DNA from: Arthrobacter citreus
GTDB lineage: Bacteria; Bacillota; Bacilli; Bacillales; Bacillaceae_G
NCBI GenBank assembly: GCA_013200995.1
Contig: CP053688.1
Coordinates: 4,960,001 to 5,024,000 of the forward strand
DNA length: 64,000 bases
Direction: 5' to 3'
Shown: positions 1 through 6,811 of the stretch, piece after piece
Layout: each line of letters opens with the position of its first letter
How positions within the stretch are numbered: position 1 is the first letter of the stretch
Made by a program: the position numbers and the translations under genes
The notes under the pieces: model-generated
Database searches by the model: none
The model's input: only the letters and a program-made list of their open reading frames with translations
Told to the model about the DNA's origin: nothing

Positions 1-339
1 GGTCCAAAAGAGTTTCAACAAAAACAAATAGATAGATTATTATTAAAAGCAAAATCAGATTTTGATAAGAATAATCGAAATTCAATATATATTTGTCCTT
101 GTTCTGACTTAGGCTGCGGTGCTGTTTCGTTAAAAATTAAACGGAGTTCGAAAGATGACAATATAATTATTTGGTATAAATTAGGATATGAAAATACTCT
201 TGAAGATTGGAGTAGTAAATTAGAAAATTATTACGGAATAGGACCTTTTTATTTTGATTGGGACCAGTATAAAGAAACTATTGAAAGTTCATTGCTTTTT
301 GGAAAGCCAGATTATTGGCATTCTGATAAGTTGAGATAA
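1..339 (+). CDS. Uncharacterised protein, 3' end only
   Basis: An open frame runs from the first base of the window to TAA at 337-339, giving 112 residues without a start codon, so the gene begins upstream. The fragment has a Cys cluster (CPCSDLGCGAV, about residues 33-43) and is rich in aromatic and acidic residues near the end. No signal peptide or membrane segment is visible in this part. I do not recognise a named family; the Cys cluster could bind metal, but that is inference. The frame is convincing because it is long, uninterrupted and ends just before a repeat and terminator block. Confidence 0.6.
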   Translation, partial: GPKEFQQKQIDRLLLKAKSDFDKNNRNSIYICPCSDLGCGAVSLKIKRSSKDDNIIIWYKLGYENTLEDWSSKLENYYGIGPFYFDWDQYKETIESSLLFGKPDYWHSDKLR

Positions 340-350
340 CTTTTTCCTTA

Positions 351-427
351 TTCAACTAAAGCAGTGCGTTAGTTGCATAGTCTTTAAAAATAAAAAAAGA
401 GAGAACTCTAGGAAAAGAGTTTCTCTT
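351..427. repeat. Composite repeat: decayed palindrome plus terminator hairpin
   Basis: TTCAACTAA (351-359) and TTAGTTGCA (369-377) are a diverged copy of the 12-bp-arm palindrome that is perfect at 4405-4436. An imperfect hairpin, AAGAGAGAACTCT with AGAGTTTCTCTT, follows at about 398-427 and would end transcription of the preceding gene. The order, palindrome then terminator, is the same as in the other copies in this region. Confidence 0.55.
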
Positions 428-521
428 AGGTGGCATTTGGCAAAAAAGATAACTTAGTACAATATATTAAATTAAAAAACCAATGTATATTTATTTCGCC
501 TAATACGAAAATATATAGAAC

Positions 522-600
522 CATCGTTTGCTTTAGTTCAATATCTTGGGCTGCTTCGGCGGTCTTTTTTATTGCACTTAATGGCAGATTAGTTGAACAA
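522..600. repeat. Composite repeat: palindrome half, terminator, TTAGTTGAACAA box
   Basis: Three modules lie in order. A palindrome remnant with CTTTAGTT is at 522-542. A hairpin with several G-T pairs and a T run (gggctgc ttcg gcggtct, then T) is at about 548-570. The third-module box, AATGGCAG then TTAGTTGAACAA, ends at 600. There is no gene between 340 and 704; an 87-codon GTG-initiated frame here is made of this repeat. Confidence 0.6.
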
Positions 601-631
601 GGGATTAATCACAATACCCCTATATACAATG

Positions 632-663
632 AACGCCTCGTATATACAAAGATACGAGGCGTT
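632..663 (-). terminator. 12-bp perfect hairpin downstream of the aldo/keto reductase gene
   Basis: AACGCCTCGTAT (632-643) and ATACGAGGCGTT (652-663) form a perfect stem with an 8-nt loop. It lies about 40 nt beyond the stop of the leftward reductase gene. The T run on the minus strand is poor, so termination is likely but not certain. Confidence 0.55.
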
Positions 664-704
664 ATTATTATTAAAAATATTGTTTTAGCTTGATCAGATC
701 AAAG

Positions 705-1646
705 TCAGTAACGTCCACCTTGAACCGAGTTCTCAGGGCTAACTTCTTCAAGGTGGTTTAAATCCTCTTCAGTAAGCTCTATATTAAGTGCCTCAACATT
801 TTCTTCCAGATATTTTACTCGTTTAGTACCTGGAATTGGCAACGCACCTTTTGTAATTGTCCAAGCGATTGCTAGTTGGGAAACTGTTACGTTCTTTTCG
901 CTTGCAACCTCACGAAGTTTATCAACGATATCAACGTTTTTTTGGAAGTTTTCTCCCTGGAATCGAGGTAAATTTCTGCGGATATCATTAGGTTCAAGAT
1001 CCTCAAATTTTCTTAATTCTCCTGAAATAAAACCTCTGCTTAAAGGACTGTATGCAACGTGAGTTATCCCAAGTTCTCTAACAGTTGGAAGTATCTCATC
1101 TTCAATATCACGGCTCCAAAGCGAGTATTCCGTTTGTAATGCAGCAATTGGATGAACTGCATTTGCACGACGAATGATGTCTGCTCCTGCTTCAGAAAGA
1201 CCAAGATAACGAACTTTTCCTGCCTTGACTAAATCAGCCATTGCGCCAACTGTTTCTTCAATTGGTACATTCGGATCAACTCGGTGTTGATAATACAAGT
1301 CAATATAGTCAAGACCCAAACGTCGAAGGCTCTCATCAATTGCTTTTTTTACGTAATCTGGATGACCACCAATGAACTCCCAATTAGGTCCGAACGTAAA
1401 TTTGGTTGCGACAATTGCCTTATCACGTCGACCTACTAATGCTTTACCAAGCAATTCTTCATTATGTCCATTTCCATAAGTGTCGGCACTGTCAAATAAA
1501 GTGACACCAAGATCCATCGCACGATGAATCGTTTTAATTGACTCATCGTCATTTATCGTACCGTAAATTCCTGGAGACATTCCCATTAGACCAAGTCCAA
1601 TCGATGAAACCTCTAAATCACTATTTCCTAATTTTCTAGTTTTCAT
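705..1646 (-). CDS. Aldo/keto reductase
   Basis: This is a 313-residue cytosolic NADPH-dependent oxidoreductase of the aldo/keto reductase superfamily (TIM barrel). The catalytic tetrad is visible: Asp and Tyr in [10 protein letters not shown] (about residues 51-60), Lys in VATKF and His in YYQHRVD. The C-terminal cofactor loop [15 protein letters not shown] is typical for NADP(H). The length is standard and the ATG start is preceded by GAAAGAGAGGAT. It is transcribed away from a TetR-type regulator 157 nt upstream, and such pairs usually mean the regulator controls the enzyme. Substrate unknown; a detoxification role for reactive carbonyls is inference. Confidence 0.9.
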   Translation of the reverse strand: MKTRKLGNSDLEVSSIGLGLMGMSPGIYGTINDDESIKTIHRAMDLGVTLFDSADTYGNGHNEELLGKALVGRRDKAIVATKFTFGPNWEFIGGHPDYVKKAIDESLRRLGLDYIDLYYQHRVDPNVPIEETVGAMADLVKAGKVRYLGLSEAGADIIRRANAVHPIAALQTEYSLWSRDIEDEILPTVRELGITHVAYSPLSRGFISGELRKFEDLEPNDIRRNLPRFQGENFQKNVDIVDKLREVASEKNVTVSQLAIAWTITKGALPIPGTKRVKYLEENVEALNIELTEEDLNHLEEVSPENSVQGGRY

Positions 1647-1714
1647 TTTTGTATCCTCTCTTTCAAATGAGATTAACTTCTATGTAAGAGTATCACACCC
1701 TATTTACAAAGTAT

Positions 1715-1734
1715 ACAAAAAATATGTTTTTTGT
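1715..1734. promoter_or_regulatory. Palindromic candidate operator between reductase and TetR genes
   Basis: ACAAAAAA (1715-1722) and TTTTTTGT (1727-1734) are perfect 8-bp arms around TATG. The site lies in the 157-nt gap between the divergent reductase and TetR-family genes, where an autoregulatory operator would be expected. A TATAAT -10 box for the regulator is at 1775-1780, with no good -35 box. Assigning the palindrome to this regulator is inference. Confidence 0.4.
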
Positions 1735-1803
1735 CTATTTTATCTTTATCGTATTACTTGTATATGATTTTTGATATAATACTCACAACGAGGTGGAAAC
1801 AAG

Positions 1804-2475
1804 GTGACCGATGAAAATAAAGTAACTGATAAATTCAAACAAAAACAAGGAGACATTATCTTAAAGCTGATGCCTACTATTCGAACTAATGGGTTTCAGA
1901 CATTAAAAATGGATGAAATTGCGAAAGTCGTTGGGATTAGCAGAGCAACATTGTATAAATATTTTCCTACAAAGGAAGATTTATTCCATAGAGTTTCTGA
2001 CGGTTTCGTGCAGTACATTAAAGATATGACAACAGATATGCCGAAAGAGGTAAATTTATTTGCCTCAAAATTTCAAGAAATTTTTGAGCAGTCTGTTTCA
2101 CTTGCACTTTTTATCACTGATGATTTTCTAAAAGAACTTCAGAACACATATCCCTTAATGTACGATAAACTATGGGAGATGATACAATTCCGTGAAAAAC
2201 AATTACTTAGTTTTTATAACGAAGGAATGGCAAAGGGTGTCTTTAATCAAATCAATGGTAGACTTTTGATATTACAGGATCAGATGTTGTTTTCAATACT
2301 TGATCTTAAATATTTAATGAAAAACCAATTAACGATTAAACAAGTTCTTTTCGATTTTTATGAACTAAGGAAATTACAACTGTTTAATTCGGAAAGACTT
2401 TCAACCGTAGATGATTCCCTTATAATGCCTAGAATCGAATATTTATCCCAAAAAATATCAAAGGTTTTATACTAA
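1804..2475 (+). CDS. TetR/AcrR family transcriptional regulator
   Basis: This is a 223-residue protein with an N-terminal TetR DNA-binding domain. The helix-turn-helix is clear at about residues 38-60 (MDEIAKVVGISRATLYKYFP, then KEDLF). The C-terminal half is helical and would bind a ligand. The start is GTG at 1804, with AGGTGG about 10 nt upstream. A TATAAT -10 box is at 1775-1780. It is divergent from an aldo/keto reductase and probably represses it and itself through the palindrome at 1715. The ligand is unknown. Confidence 0.88.
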   Translation: MTDENKVTDKFKQKQGDIILKLMPTIRTNGFQTLKMDEIAKVVGISRATLYKYFPTKEDLFHRVSDGFVQYIKDMTTDMPKEVNLFASKFQEIFEQSVSLALFITDDFLKELQNTYPLMYDKLWEMIQFREKQLLSFYNEGMAKGVFNQINGRLLILQDQMLFSILDLKYLMKNQLTIKQVLFDFYELRKLQLFNSERLSTVDDSLIMPRIEYLSQKISKVLY

Positions 2476-2514
2476 TAAAATGAAAATATCATCAAAAAAG
2501 TCAGATTCTAAGTT

Positions 2515-2571
2515 AAAAAGTACCCTATAGAGTAGACACTTGAAAAAGGTCACTTCTATGGGGTACTTTTT
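2515..2571 (+). terminator. Long hairpin at the left end of the IS3-type element
   Basis: The 17-nt arms at 2515-2531 and 2555-2571 pair throughout, with a single G-T wobble. The right arm ends in a T run, so it resembles an intrinsic terminator for the upstream TetR gene. It also contains the left terminal repeat (AGTACCCTATAGAG), so it may shield the transposase genes from read-through transcription. Confidence 0.55.
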
Positions 2572-2610
2572 ATATAATGAAGAAAAATAGAAAATCGGGG
2601 AAAATATCAT

Positions 2611-3030
2611 ATGTCAAAAAAGCTCTTTTCTAATAAGGAAATAAATATATTAAGTAAAACTCCAAACGTTAAAGCTGTAAGTTCAAAAAGTATTACATAC
2701 TCAGATGAGTTTAAAAGGATTTTTGTAACTGAAAATAAAAATGGAAAATTGCCGAGACAGATCTTTAAGGAAAATGGATTTGACGTTGAAATCAGTGGTA
2801 TTACTAGAATTAATAGGGCTGCCAATAGATGGCGTACATCTTATAATGATTCGGGAGTTCTTGGACTTCGTGATTCACGTAAAGACAACTCTGAGAGACC
2901 AACTAATAAAGAGCTCACTTTAGAAGAAAAAAACGCTAAATTAGAAGCTCAAATCCAACTGTTAAAAGCTGAAAATGAATTACTAAAAAAGCTAGACATG
3001 CTGGAAAGGGGGATGAAGGTAATAGAGTAA
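2611..3030 (+). CDS. IS3-family transposase OrfA (DNA-binding subunit)
   Basis: This is a 139-residue protein. The N-terminal half is a helix-turn-helix-like domain (SDEFKRIFVTEN through NRAANRWRTSY) that recognises the terminal repeats in this family. The C-terminal third (about residues 105-131, LEEKNAKLEAQIQLLKAENE) is a leucine-zipper coiled coil used for OrfA/OrfAB oligomerisation. The frame is intact from ATG 2611 to TAA 3030. The slippery heptamer at 2985-2991 would shift part of the ribosomes into the OrfB frame. As the OrfB partner has lost catalytic residues, OrfA here can at most act as a repressor or binding protein. Confidence 0.78.
   Translation: MSKKLFSNKEINILSKTPNVKAVSSKSITYSDEFKRIFVTENKNGKLPRQIFKENGFDVEISGITRINRAANRWRTSYNDSGVLGLRDSRKDNSERPTNKELTLEEKNAKLEAQIQLLKAENELLKKLDMLERGMKVIE
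2985..2991 (+). other. Programmed -1 frameshift heptamer A AAA AAG
   Basis: The seven bases AAAAAAG sit in the OrfA reading frame as (ct)A AAA AAG. A -1 slip moves ribosomes into the frame that continues through GCT AGA CAT into OrfB, open from there to 3386. This is the standard IS3-family signal for making the OrfAB fusion. It is seen directly in the sequence; frameshifting itself is inferred. Confidence 0.65.
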
Positions 3031-3386
3031 AAGTACCTGCTGAACAAAAATTTCTTTTAATTCGCTCAGTGATCGAAAAATTTAAGTTTAAAAATATGAT
3101 AAATCAAGGCTTACATTATACCAGCCCTACTTTTCAGAAAAAAGTTAAAAAATTAGGGTTAAAACAATCAATGTCTAGGAGAGGAAATCGTTGGGATAAC
3201 ACTCTTCAAGAGTCTTTTTTTGGTCATTTCAAAGATGAGGTAAATATAAAACGGTGTAATACTTTAGAAGAACTAAAGAAGGAAATAAGAAGTTATATGA
3301 CCTACTATAACAATTGTAGATATCAATGGAATTTAAAGAAGATGAGCCCTGTAGAATACAGAAATCATCTTCTTTGTGTGGCATAA
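2991..3386 (+). pseudogene. IS3-family transposase OrfB, in-frame internal deletion
   Basis: The OrfB frame is open from the frameshift site. The N-terminal VPAEQKFLLIRSVIEKF segment joins directly to QGLHYTSPTFQKKV, which normally lies just after the second catalytic Asp (HSDQG motif). The first two acidic residues of the DDE triad and about 200 residues between are therefore gone. The last part, RGNRWDN, QESFFGHFKDE with the catalytic Glu, and YNNCRYQWNLKKMSPVEYR, is intact. The junction stays in frame, so a short protein could be made, but it cannot be an active transposase. An in-frame GTG at 3069 is the best internal start. Confidence 0.75.
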
Positions 3387-3442
3387 CCTTTTTTATCGTC
3401 CTTTATAAAGGGTACATTTTAAAAACTGGATGACCTTATAAT

Positions 3443-3467
3443 GCGAACGCATGCTCTAGTTTAACAA
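3443..3467. repeat. Palindrome module of the composite repeat
   Basis: AACGCATGCTCTAGTTTAACAA matches the right half of the palindrome at 4405-4436 with a few changes. It lies between the IS element and the hydrolase gene and is followed by a short T run. Confidence 0.45.
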
Positions 3468-3564
3468 TCTTTTTTGAATTAAAAGGATTTTCAACTAGTA
3501 ATATATGTTTTCCTATGTGAGTATCTTATTGCAGAGACCAACTTTACTAATCGGAGGAATCTGT

Positions 3565-4347
3565 GTGGGATACTATATTACTGTAGAACCAGGTGTAAAT
3601 ATTTATGTAGAGGATGTAAATCCGAAGGGGAATAAAACAATTCTCTTTATACATGGGTGGCCTTTAAACCATAAGCAGTTTGAATATCAGTTTAATGTTC
3701 TTCCAGCAATGGGATATCGATGTATAGGCGTTGACTGGAGGGGATACGGTAATTCGGATAAACCTTTTGGTGGCTACAATTTTGACAGATTGGCAGATGA
3801 TATAAGTATAGTAATATCGTCGTTGCAGTTAAAAGATTTCACATTAGCAGGACACTCAACTGGAGGAGCAATTTCGATTCGATATATGGCTCGGTATCAA
3901 GGTTATGGAGTTTCCAAACTTGTTCTTATAGGCGCTGCATCTCCGACTAGTGTTGAGAAAGAAATTGCAAATAATTTCATTACAGAATCCCTTAATGATC
4001 GCCCTAAAATGTTGCAGGGGGTAACAGATCTCTTTTTCTTCCAGAAAATATCCGGCCCATTCTCGGACTGGATATTTCAGTTGGGATTACAAGCAGCTAG
4101 TTGGTCGACCACTGCAATCATGAGTACATTAAGAGATGAGAACGTGTACAATGATCTTGATAAAATATTAGTGCCTACACTAATTATTCATGGCATACAT
4201 GATAAAATCGTTCCGTTTACTAAAGCACAGGAAACAAATAATTTAATAAAAAATTCACAACTTGTACCATTTCAATACAGCGGTCATGGTTCATTTTGGG
4301 AAGAACGTGACAAGTTTAACCAGCTATTGATACAATTTATTGACTAA
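3565..4347 (+). CDS. Alpha/beta hydrolase, non-heme chloroperoxidase type
   Basis: This is a 260-residue soluble alpha/beta hydrolase. Motifs in order are the oxyanion HGWPLNH (about residue 30), the nucleophile elbow GHSTGG with catalytic Ser, the acid in HGIHDKIVP and the catalytic His in SGHGSFW. The pattern around GYRCIGVDWRGYGNSDKP resembles non-heme chloroperoxidase/esterase-type members. I chose GTG 3565 because GGAGG lies 7 nt upstream; the longer frame to 3505 has no such site. Real activity is probably that of a carboxylesterase; the substrate is unknown. It stands alone between repeat elements. Confidence 0.85.
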   Translation: MGYYITVEPGVNIYVEDVNPKGNKTILFIHGWPLNHKQFEYQFNVLPAMGYRCIGVDWRGYGNSDKPFGGYNFDRLADDISIVISSLQLKDFTLAGHSTGGAISIRYMARYQGYGVSKLVLIGAASPTSVEKEIANNFITESLNDRPKMLQGVTDLFFFQKISGPFSDWIFQLGLQAASWSTTAIMSTLRDENVYNDLDKILVPTLIIHGIHDKIVPFTKAQETNNLIKNSQLVPFQYSGHGSFWEERDKFNQLLIQFID

Positions 4348-4404
4348 TATAACATTTTAGGTAACGAATAATTAAATAGGGGTTGTTCCATCAGCTCCTA
4401 CGTT

Positions 4405-4495
4405 TTGTTCAACTAACGCATGCATTAGTTGAACAACTTAATCGGCTATTTAGTCGATTTTTTTAATCAACAAAATGGCAGTTTAGTTGAACAAA
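4405..4495. repeat. Composite repeat, best-preserved copy: palindrome, terminator, half-palindrome box
   Basis: TTGTTCAACTAA (4405-4416) and TTAGTTGAACAA (4425-4436) are perfect 12-bp arms around CGCATGCA. A terminator follows at 4440-4464 (AATCGGCTA with TAGTCGATT, then seven T). The third module, AATGGCAGTTTAGTTGAACA, ends at about 4494 and repeats the right palindrome arm. The left palindrome arm could pair either with its neighbour or with the third module, enclosing the terminator. It sits directly downstream of the hydrolase gene and so also serves as its terminator. Confidence 0.75.
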
Positions 4496-4540
4496 AAATT
4501 AGATAGTTATGCTATATTAGGCTTAAGTTAGGGGAGAAGT

Positions 4541-4752
4541 ATGGATGATGAATTAATGAAAATTTCCTTTCCAGAACTTTTCTCTAAATTAGCAGTGGCA
4601 CCTTTATTTATAGTAGTGGTAATTATGGCTATTTTAAATGTAATACTGAATAGAAAAGATAAAGTATGTTTTAATTTCTTTTGATAATAGGAACTTGGGT
4701 ATACATATGTATATATCCTTTAGCTTTGTTTTTCTATTTCTTTGGGGAATAA
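4541..4752 (+). pseudogene. Small membrane protein, probably frameshifted
   Basis: ATG 4541, with GGGGAG four nt upstream, opens a 47-codon frame with one hydrophobic helix (LAVAPLFIVVVIMAILNVIL) that stops at 4684. One base away the frame stays open to 4752 and encodes a second hydrophobic helix (FLLIIGTWVYICIYPLALF). Adding one T in the run at 4675-4682 would join both into a two-helix protein of about 70 residues. Either the gene has decayed, or the base run holds a sequencing error, or the 47-residue form is real. Function unknown. Confidence 0.45.
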
Positions 4753-4803
4753 GTAGTTGTATATCGAGTAAAAAAAATCTAAATAGATTCTTAGAGGTAA
4801 AAT

Positions 4804-5055
4804 ATGTTGCATCATTCTTATATTAACTTAATTCTTGCATTAGTATTTTTTATTTTTGGTTGTTTTATATTTTGTTTAATAACTATTAATTTATGGAAGG
4901 AATATAAAAGTAATTATTATAATAATAAACTTGGCTTTGTTTTTAAATTTATAGGTGATATTTTTCTGCCACAATCTCTATTTCCACTAAAAGTATTAGC
5001 TGTTTTTTTGTTGATACTAACCTCATTAATATTTCTAATTAAATTTTTAGATTGA
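4804..5055 (+). CDS. Small two-helix membrane protein, unknown function
   Basis: This is an 83-residue protein with two hydrophobic segments (about residues 8-30 and 62-80) separated by a basic, aromatic loop (LWKEYKSNYYNNKLGF). AGAGGT lies about 5 nt before the ATG. It is very AT-rich and follows another small membrane protein gene by about 50 nt, so both may be one small unit ended by the repeat at 5081. I do not recognise the family. Confidence 0.55.
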   Translation: MLHHSYINLILALVFFIFGCFIFCLITINLWKEYKSNYYNNKLGFVFKFIGDIFLPQSLFPLKVLAVFLLILTSLIFLIKFLD

Positions 5056-5080
5056 TCTTATAAATTAGTTAGTCTTATGT

Positions 5081-5151
5081 AATTAGCTGAATAATGATCG
5101 ACTGCTTCAACGTTCGTTTTTATTGGACTAAATGGCAGTATAGTTGAATAA
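5081..5151. repeat. Composite repeat copy
   Basis: A palindrome remnant (AGCTGAATAA) is followed by a weak hairpin ending in a T run (5095-5120) and the third-module box, AAATGGCAGTATAGTTGAATAA (5130-5151). The box matches the copy at 4474-4495 with two or three changes. Confidence 0.55.
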
Positions 5152-5199
5152 GAAATGATATAATTTTGATATGAAATTGCTTCTAAGGAGAAATAAATT

Positions 5200-5658
5200 A
5201 TGAGCGATTGTTGTATAACAAATAATACGGTATCTGAGAAGATTCAAACTTGTTCGGCTTGTGGTGTAGCTGGTAAAAAGATTAAAACAATTACACTAAA
5301 ATCACTGTTAAAACCATCATCCTTAGAGTTATTAAATGCAGATTTAGATCATTATTTTTGTCCAACTGCTTATTGTGAAATCGTTTATTATGATTCGGAA
5401 CAAAAATCATACGCTACATCTGAAATAAAGGTTCCTGTTTTTCAAAAAGAGTCTTCATCTGAAGCTCCTGTTTGCTACTGTTTTGATTGGACAAAAGAAA
5501 AAATTCAACAATTTGTTGAAAACAAAGAAACACAGAATCCAATTGAGCACATTCGAGAAAATATAAAGGCAAATCGTTGTGGTTGTGAAGTCAATAATCC
5601 TCAAGGTAGTTGTTGTTTAGCGAACGTTACGAAGTTTATTACCCAAATTGGAGGCTAA
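5200..5658 (+). CDS. CopZ-like iron-sulfur metallochaperone
   Basis: This is a 152-residue cytosolic protein with about fifteen Cys. The N-terminal part has CSACGVAGKKI and a later FCPTAYCEIVYY motif. The C-terminal part (CYCF about residue 97, then NRCGCEVNNPQGSCCL) looks like a BFD-like [2Fe-2S] module. This arrangement matches the N-terminal region of CopZ-type proteins from Archaeoglobus, annotated as iron-sulfur metallochaperones in Bacillus. A role in copper or other thiophilic metal handling is inference. The start is ATG with AAGGAG upstream. The downstream Nudix gene takes its ribosome binding site from the last codons (TTGGAGGC) of this gene. Confidence 0.75.
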   Translation: MSDCCITNNTVSEKIQTCSACGVAGKKIKTITLKSLLKPSSLELLNADLDHYFCPTAYCEIVYYDSEQKSYATSEIKVPVFQKESSSEAPVCYCFDWTKEKIQQFVENKETQNPIEHIRENIKANRCGCEVNNPQGSCCLANVTKFITQIGG

Positions 5659-5659
5659 T

Positions 5660-6115
5660 ATGAATTATTGTGATGCGATGAGAGAGAAGATTGGGAATGA
5701 TCCTTTAATTATTGTCCGACCAAGTGTAGCAATTCTGAATCAAAACGGAGAGATTTTACTTTATCGATACATAGGAGGAATTTGGAATATTCCAGGTGAT
5801 ATCTTACAGTTAAACGAATCAGTTGAAGAATGTCTTAAACGCAACGTCCTTCGTGATATTGGGCTAACAATTAAGAAGTTAACTTTATTTGGTGTTTATT
5901 CGGGAACAGAATTAATTAATCGTGTAGAGGAAAGTGGAGATGAGTATCAAACTGTTGCGATTGGTTATTTGTGTACGGAATTTGAAGGACATATAACCCC
6001 TGACCAAAATCAAGGAATCGAAGCACAATTTTTTGCTTTAAACGAACTGCCTGAAGATACAAATCCATTTATCAAAATCAAGTTAGAAGAATTAAAAAAT
6101 CAACTAATAAAATAG
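5660..6115 (+). CDS. Nudix-fold hydrolase with degenerate Nudix box
   Basis: This is a 151-residue Nudix-fold protein. The strand before the box (SVAILNQNGEILLYRYIGGIWNIPG) and the MutT-like length are typical. The box itself reads GDILQLNES through RNVLRDIGL: the REUxEExGU core keeps Arg, Gly and the last hydrophobic residue, but the metal-binding Glu positions are Asn, Arg and Asp. Activity may be lost or altered. I start at ATG 5660 because GGAGG lies 5 nt upstream; TTG 5648 would overlap that site. Only one base separates it from the metallochaperone stop, so the two are translationally coupled. Confidence 0.8.
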   Translation: MNYCDAMREKIGNDPLIIVRPSVAILNQNGEILLYRYIGGIWNIPGDILQLNESVEECLKRNVLRDIGLTIKKLTLFGVYSGTELINRVEESGDEYQTVAIGYLCTEFEGHITPDQNQGIEAQFFALNELPEDTNPFIKIKLEELKNQLIK

Positions 6116-6122
6116 AATTTTC

Positions 6123-6216
6123 TTATACAACTATTAGCTGGTCTAGTTAAACAACAAATAGAGGATGATCACAGGATCATCCTCTATTTTATTTAAATTG
6201 CTGTATAGTCGAATAA
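6123..6216. repeat. Composite repeat copy with a strong terminator in the middle
   Basis: A palindrome remnant (ACAACTATTAG ... CTAGTTAAACAAC, 6127-6155), a perfect 13-bp terminator hairpin (6158-6187) and the third module (AATTGCTGTATAGTCGAATAAG, about 6195-6216) occur in the same order as at 4405. The hairpin sequence is unrelated to the other copies, so only position and shape of the middle module are conserved. Confidence 0.6.
6156..6190 (+). terminator. Intrinsic terminator of the Nudix gene
   Basis: ATAGAGGATGATC and GATCATCCTCTAT are perfect arms around ACAG, followed by TTTT. It lies 40 nt after the Nudix stop codon. Confidence 0.8.
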
Positions 6217-6351
6217 GCTTAACGTACACATAATTACCTAATTAATTCTAAAAAACCAGAGTAAATAAACCTAATAAAATATTCTTAAATAAGGGGTGCA
6301 GTCTAGAACTTCCCTTTGCTTTTTTAAAAATATTTGAACTAACTTCTATAC

Positions 6352-6768
6352 TTATGCATTAAAAGCTTTATTCAATGCTTCCAATCCATCTTTATATATA
6401 CCATGGAATAAATCGATGACCTCTTCATCACTTACACTCACAGGTGTAAAACTACCTGACCACTCAACAATTGATTTATTTTTATCTGAGTGTTCAAAAA
6501 CTTGTATAGTTGATAGATAGTTAGTCACTGGGAATGGTGCCTTCATAATCGAGTAGGTATATAAACGCTCTTTTTCATTGAATGCTTCTAGGCGTTCAAT
6601 AATTGCATTGCCATCTGGGTTCGCTAAACTACGAACACGACCACCTTCACTTAGTTCACTAGTTGGGATATATGGTAACCAATCTGGTAATGCATTAAAT
6701 CCGCCAATTAAATTCCAAACTTGTGTTGCTGAAGCAGGGATTTCCATAGTAACTTTTGTATTTGTCAT
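6352..6768 (-). CDS. SRPBCC (START-like) family protein
   Basis: This is a 138-residue protein of the polyketide cyclase/dehydrase-like SRPBCC fold, a helix-grip barrel binding hydrophobic ligands. Typical features are IPASATQVWNLIGGFNALPDWLPYI at the N-terminus, the GRVRSLANPDG strand and ending helix DGLEALNKAF. I chose the ATG with AGGAG 8 nt upstream; an in-frame GTG three codons earlier overlaps that site. It follows a leftward aldo/keto reductase by 43 nt in the same direction, so the two form an operon. The ligand is unknown. Confidence 0.82.
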   Translation of the reverse strand: MTNTKVTMEIPASATQVWNLIGGFNALPDWLPYIPTSELSEGGRVRSLANPDGNAIIERLEAFNEKERLYTYSIMKAPFPVTNYLSTIQVFEHSDKNKSIVEWSGSFTPVSVSDEEVIDLFHGIYKDGLEALNKAFNA

Positions 6769-6811
6769 TGTAATCACTCCTGTTGTAGTTATTTAAGTGT
6801 TAATTCTTGCG

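Larger units (their letters stand above)
2519..3416 (+). mobile_element. IS3-family insertion sequence, internally deleted (about 0.9 kb)
   Basis: The ends AGTACCCTATAGAG (from 2519) and, read on the other strand, TGTACCCTTTATAAAG (from 3416) are imperfect inverted repeats. Inside are an OrfA with a helix-turn-helix, an A AAA AAG slippery heptamer in the OrfA frame, and the C-terminal end of an OrfB transposase in the -1 frame, which is the IS3 layout. The element is about 0.6 kb shorter than a normal member because the first part of the OrfB catalytic core is missing. A target duplication could not be identified. It can no longer transpose by itself. Confidence 0.75.

Noticed and set aside
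430..693. 87-codon rightward frame with a GTG start
   Set aside because: No ribosome binding site, and its sequence consists of the composite repeat and a terminator hairpin.
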